NCBI RefSeq assembly: GCF_051020985.1
Contig: NC_135003.1
Span: 10,533,501-10,597,500 of the forward strand
Direction of reading: 5' to 3'
DNA from: Nomia melanderi
Taxonomy: Eukaryota; Arthropoda; Insecta; Hymenoptera; Halictidae
DNA: 64,000 bases
Shown here one piece after another: positions 60,420-64,000 of this stretch. A program made the position numbers and the translations under genes. A model generated the notes under the pieces. That model had not been told where the DNA came from. It made no database searches and saw only the letters and a program-made list of their open reading frames with translations. Numbering within the stretch: the stretch's first letter is position 1; every line of letters begins with the position of its first letter.

Positions 60420-63400
60420 CTGAAACTTTTTATTCGCGATTTATTGTTCGGTTATAATAATTATAGTAATTAACGTAGATGGAAATACATTATTAATAAT
60501 TCCACACGATTTCGTGTATAATACGGTATTACTGTTTAATTAGGTCAATGTATTAAATTGGTTGGTAAAGTATTAATTAGTTCCCGACAACTTCGATATC
60601 GAGTTTGATAGGTGAAATTTATGTAATACAGACTATGTAAAACTTGGTAGGACATGCTAATCGAATGCGATAGCATGGAAAAAATGTATTGGTGCGGAAC
60701 AATATGCTAATTCATGAAATAATAAACGTTTTGATAGATGAATGAATCAGGATTCGCCGTGGTATAGGTGATGTTTAATGCACATAAACAGGTTTTATGG
60801 AATAAAATCAGCAGATTTAAATTCATCCGCGTGCTGACGAAATAAAGCAACTGCAACGACGACGCATCGCGAAATGAACGGTAATGCTGTTTCCCTTTGT
60901 AAATTCCGTGCGAAATAGAACATTAAATCACGCAGACCATCGCGCGCTGCATTTTTATCCGGGCCGAAATAAATAGAGTGGCTGGTGAACGGGGCAAAAT
61001 TAAAATAACGTGAAACCAAAATGACGATATGATGCGCGTGTTCACCGACCGCCATATGCTGCGACATGTACGACAATGCGAATTGTTACCGGATCGTTCG
61101 TTTCAAATGCAAACAACTCATGGAGACGTGGAATCGTGACGTGGTTACTTCTGCTTTCATTATAGTAGCAAATCCCATATTATTAAAATATTCTTCTCTT
61201 TAGTAATTCATCGGGCGTAATTCACTTTAAGCACGTGCATTCTCTAACAGAAGAATAAAAAAAAAGAGCAATCAATTGTACATAAATATATTGTACTTGT
61301 CATTTATGCAAATAATTGTCTTGCTTAATAACAACAAACCTATATTCTTACGGATACAAATAAACGCGTCGTCCATTACAGTAACTGTATCTTTCAACTT
61401 TTGCAATCGCGCACACAGCTCTCCGTTCGTCCCAAATCGCAATTGTATTCCGTTACAGAACCGGGGTCCACGCGCACGGACTCCACCGTTCCCTCGACAA
61501 GCAGGGAACGCGAGTGCCGAACATTCCAGAAATCGCGTTGGTGTGTTTCCAACAACGCACGGTTTCACGTAATACAAACTTACGATTATCCGGCGGCTAT
61601 AAACGGCGGCCGTTCCCCCAACAGGCAACCTACGGAAAGAGAAATTTGACAAAGGCACGGACGGTTCGATTGTCGGGGTCAGCGATCTGGCAAAACGAAA
61701 GATCCGGCTCCGGGATCGGCCGATAGTACCCTTTGCTTCCAGCGTCCGAGACGAGGCTGGCCTCGAGTAGTCGTAACTTTGATACGTCCATTAATTCACG
61801 ACTCGTTAAACTTTCCAACCCCTTCACGATACTTTTCCGATGGTGAACGGGGTATCGCCGCCGCGATCCAATTCAAATACGACGTCCGGCGACGGTTAAC
61901 GCGTAACAATAACCTGACCGGGTCGAACGACGCTCGAGAGGATCCGATCCTGGGCCGGTGGGATCATGATTCACGCTTGAATTTACATTTTAATTACGTT
62001 ACGTTTGATGGCGGTATTAATTTTATCGGAGCGACCGACCACAGGAATTCCGATATCTTCGGCGTGGGTTGCCGGTCGATCGTGGCCGGGTCCAGCACGC
62101 GCAGATGCTTCTGTAATGGTGCTCCGTAATAGATCAAAGTGAATCGGGTACGAATTAATAGCTCACCGGGGATAATCCGACGAAGAACGATTCCCATACA
62201 GCAAAATCTTCCATAATTCCGATCTCGATTATTAGCGGACCTACTTTGTTGTAATTCAACGAACGTGTTGAAGAACAGGTGTTCATCCGTCATACGGTGT
62301 ACAGAGAAAGACATCGTAACTATCGTACGTAACTATGAAATTTCACTATAAATTCTCATTTTCATGGAGCAACGTGGACTTCAATGATCGCGCGCATTCC
62401 GCTTCGTTTTCATGCAATTATCGGGATTCTACCACGCACACGTGGACAAGAGATTATCGAACGTGACGCGTCACGACACAGTGAGCCGGGAAGAATAAAA
62501 ATATAATTCGATAGGTGACCGGGCATGAAAAAAAAAAAGAGAGGCGCCGGTGGGCGTACACAGAGAAAGGCGTTACGTGCACGGAAACGTTCAGCGGTAT
62601 TAAATTTCATCGTCACGAGCCGGGAGTAGTAATTAAACACTCGCGTGGCGGACATTTCGCGGCAGTGTGGCTCGGCTCGGCCCGGCTCGGCTCCGCTTGC
62701 CGGCTTAAAATGCCCCCGCGAACAAAACCCGCTTCGAAATCGGAATTAGGAACGGAATGAAATATTCATTCTACGTAAATGGTCGATCCTGCGCGGCGTG
62801 ATTTGCTTTTAATTACCGATACGCTGACGACCGAGAATTATCGTTCGGCTGGTCGGTTCGTGACTCTCGCCGCGTGCCGTTTATCATTGCCAATTGTGTC
62901 TCTGCCTGGGCTCCGACCCGTGTGTCCTGCGCCGGGACGCCGAAAATCGTACAGCGAACGTAGTCGGTCGGTATTGACGTGCCGCGGGTAATTAGATTTC
63001 ACGGCGAATTTAGACGGATCCGGCGCTTGGGTAACGTAAGGGATCAAATTACGTACAATTAATTTCAAAGAGACAGTCGTAGACGGGGCGAACGTTGGGA
63101 CCGTTCGCGGGGCTTATTAGGGGGACCGCGCGGGTTCGGTCTCATTAAATTTTCCAATTTACTCGATGAACTCGCCGGGAAGTCGGTTATGCAAAAGTTC
63201 GACAAGAAGATACGTCCGCGCGGAGTCATCGCATTAATGCCCTTTGATACAAAGGGTAACGATATTTGATTCTTAACGAGAGACACAATGGCTTATTAAA
63301 TAAACATAGGGTAGTTACGAAACTGCCCGAAGCTTTACGTAATAATGCCGTCTAACATGTGGCTAACGGGCCGTTGCGAGCGAGTGTTATGGAAATTTAT

Positions 63401-64000
63401 TATAAAATAATCTCATTAAACCTGCGAGCAATTTCGTATGGCTCCGGGGGTTACAAAGCGATCCGCTAGTGATCAAAGACACAGATGCACACGCGTCCCT
63501 TGCGATATGACCTGCTGTTTATTCTAAGAAACATTTTGTTGTCACGCCATAACTGTATTATTATTATACACTATTAAATATCTGCGACGGAAAGGAGAAA
63601 GGGCCCCGTTGTCTTTGAAATGATGCTAGAATCTAAAAAATAGGTGAATCTACATGAAATGACAAGTCGACAAGATGGAGTGATGTTTCTCGCGAACGTT
63701 CTCAAATAAAGTAATGTTAAAAGTTGATCTGTGCTACATGTTTCTGTATTTAAGTTAATTAGATAAGGCAGAGTTGTTACATAGATAGATTAGATCTCTA
63801 ATTTCGGATGTCCCTAAAATTCAAGGTCTATCTAGATCTGTAAATCTCTTAACTCGAATTCCTAAAGTTGAAACGCTTCAATCTCTGAATTCTAATTAAG
63901 CTTCATTAGTTTTTCTTGGTTCTATGTTAATCCAATTCGATTTTTTCGGTACTGGATTGATTCAATTTCAAGCACTTGATCCTCAGTTGCCCTAATTCAA
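60420..64000. other. Non-coding stretch, nothing firm
   Basis: AT-rich to about 60830 and after 63500, GC-rich at 61400-62150 and 62500-63200. Anonymous overlapping frames at 60795-61076 (-), 61272-61658 (-), 61276-61572 (+), 61779-62129 (+), 61994-62314 (-), 62515-62760 (+), 62838-63068 (-) and 63065-63286 (-) show no domain that I recognise. One short pentanucleotide repeat is present. Confidence 0.45.
62669..62694 (+). repeat. (GGCTC)n pentanucleotide repeat
   Basis: Five units of GGCTC with one changed to GGCCC, in GC-rich DNA. Short and imperfect. Confidence 0.75.

Noticed and set aside
1..64000. CRISPR arrays, operons, ribosome-binding sites, telomeric TTAGG arrays, reverse-transcriptase motifs
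   Set aside because: None seen; the composition and repeats indicate a eukaryotic nuclear genome, and no retrotransposon YxDD-type motif appears in the open frames.

Overview
The window looks like nuclear DNA of an insect, most likely a hymenopteran (bee, wasp or ant). It is CpG-rich and switches every few kilobases between GC-rich and AT-rich blocks. It has dinucleotide and trinucleotide microsatellites, and it carries decayed Tc1/mariner-type DNA transposons with TA target sites. There is no bacterial-style gene packing: open frames are short (the longest is 175 codons), they overlap on both strands, and none contains a domain I recognise apart from transposon relics. The species assignment is inference from composition and repeat type.

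I read the window as an intergenic region or the inside of very large introns. No multi-exon protein gene can be assembled with confidence. The best candidate gene is a small two-exon secreted peptide at 55314-55570 (+): a TATA box, a short leader, a signal-peptide exon ending at a good donor, a 64-bp intron and a short proline-rich exon. A second, weaker candidate is an 86-codon frame at 48511-48771 (+).

Mobile DNA is the best supported content. Two short TA-flanked elements with recognisable terminal inverted repeats lie at 16358-16821 and 32535-33458, and two more degraded ones are probable at 38634-38983 and 42590-43024. All begin with a version of CAGGGTG, and the clearest have AT-rich bodies in GC-richer surroundings. 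An orphan end of the same type is at 52943. At 53600-53911 two decayed fragments of the C-terminal part of a mariner transposase lie head to head.

Regulatory-looking blocks occur at 8338-8483 (two full CRE palindromes around a pyrimidine tract), 13092-13216 (paired ETS and YY1/Pho-type sites, like a housekeeping promoter, followed by a perfect 13-bp hairpin), 30484-30542 (GAGA-type purines, TATA box, initiator-like CAGA) and 60372-60417 (initiator followed by a strong donor).

Layout: 1-8.2 kb mixed, with no gene seen; 8.3-13.4 kb regulatory-looking blocks and a long GA repeat; 16.4-16.8 kb element 1; 19-22.5 kb GC-rich without a recognisable gene; 22.5-32.5 kb gene desert with one promoter-like site; 32.5-43 kb three elements in otherwise featureless DNA; 44.3-44.8 kb a (GTC)10 microsatellite and a 34-bp tandem repeat; 48.5 kb weak open frame; 52.9-54 kb transposon relics; 55.3-55.6 kb peptide-gene candidate; 56-64 kb nothing firm beyond scattered motifs.
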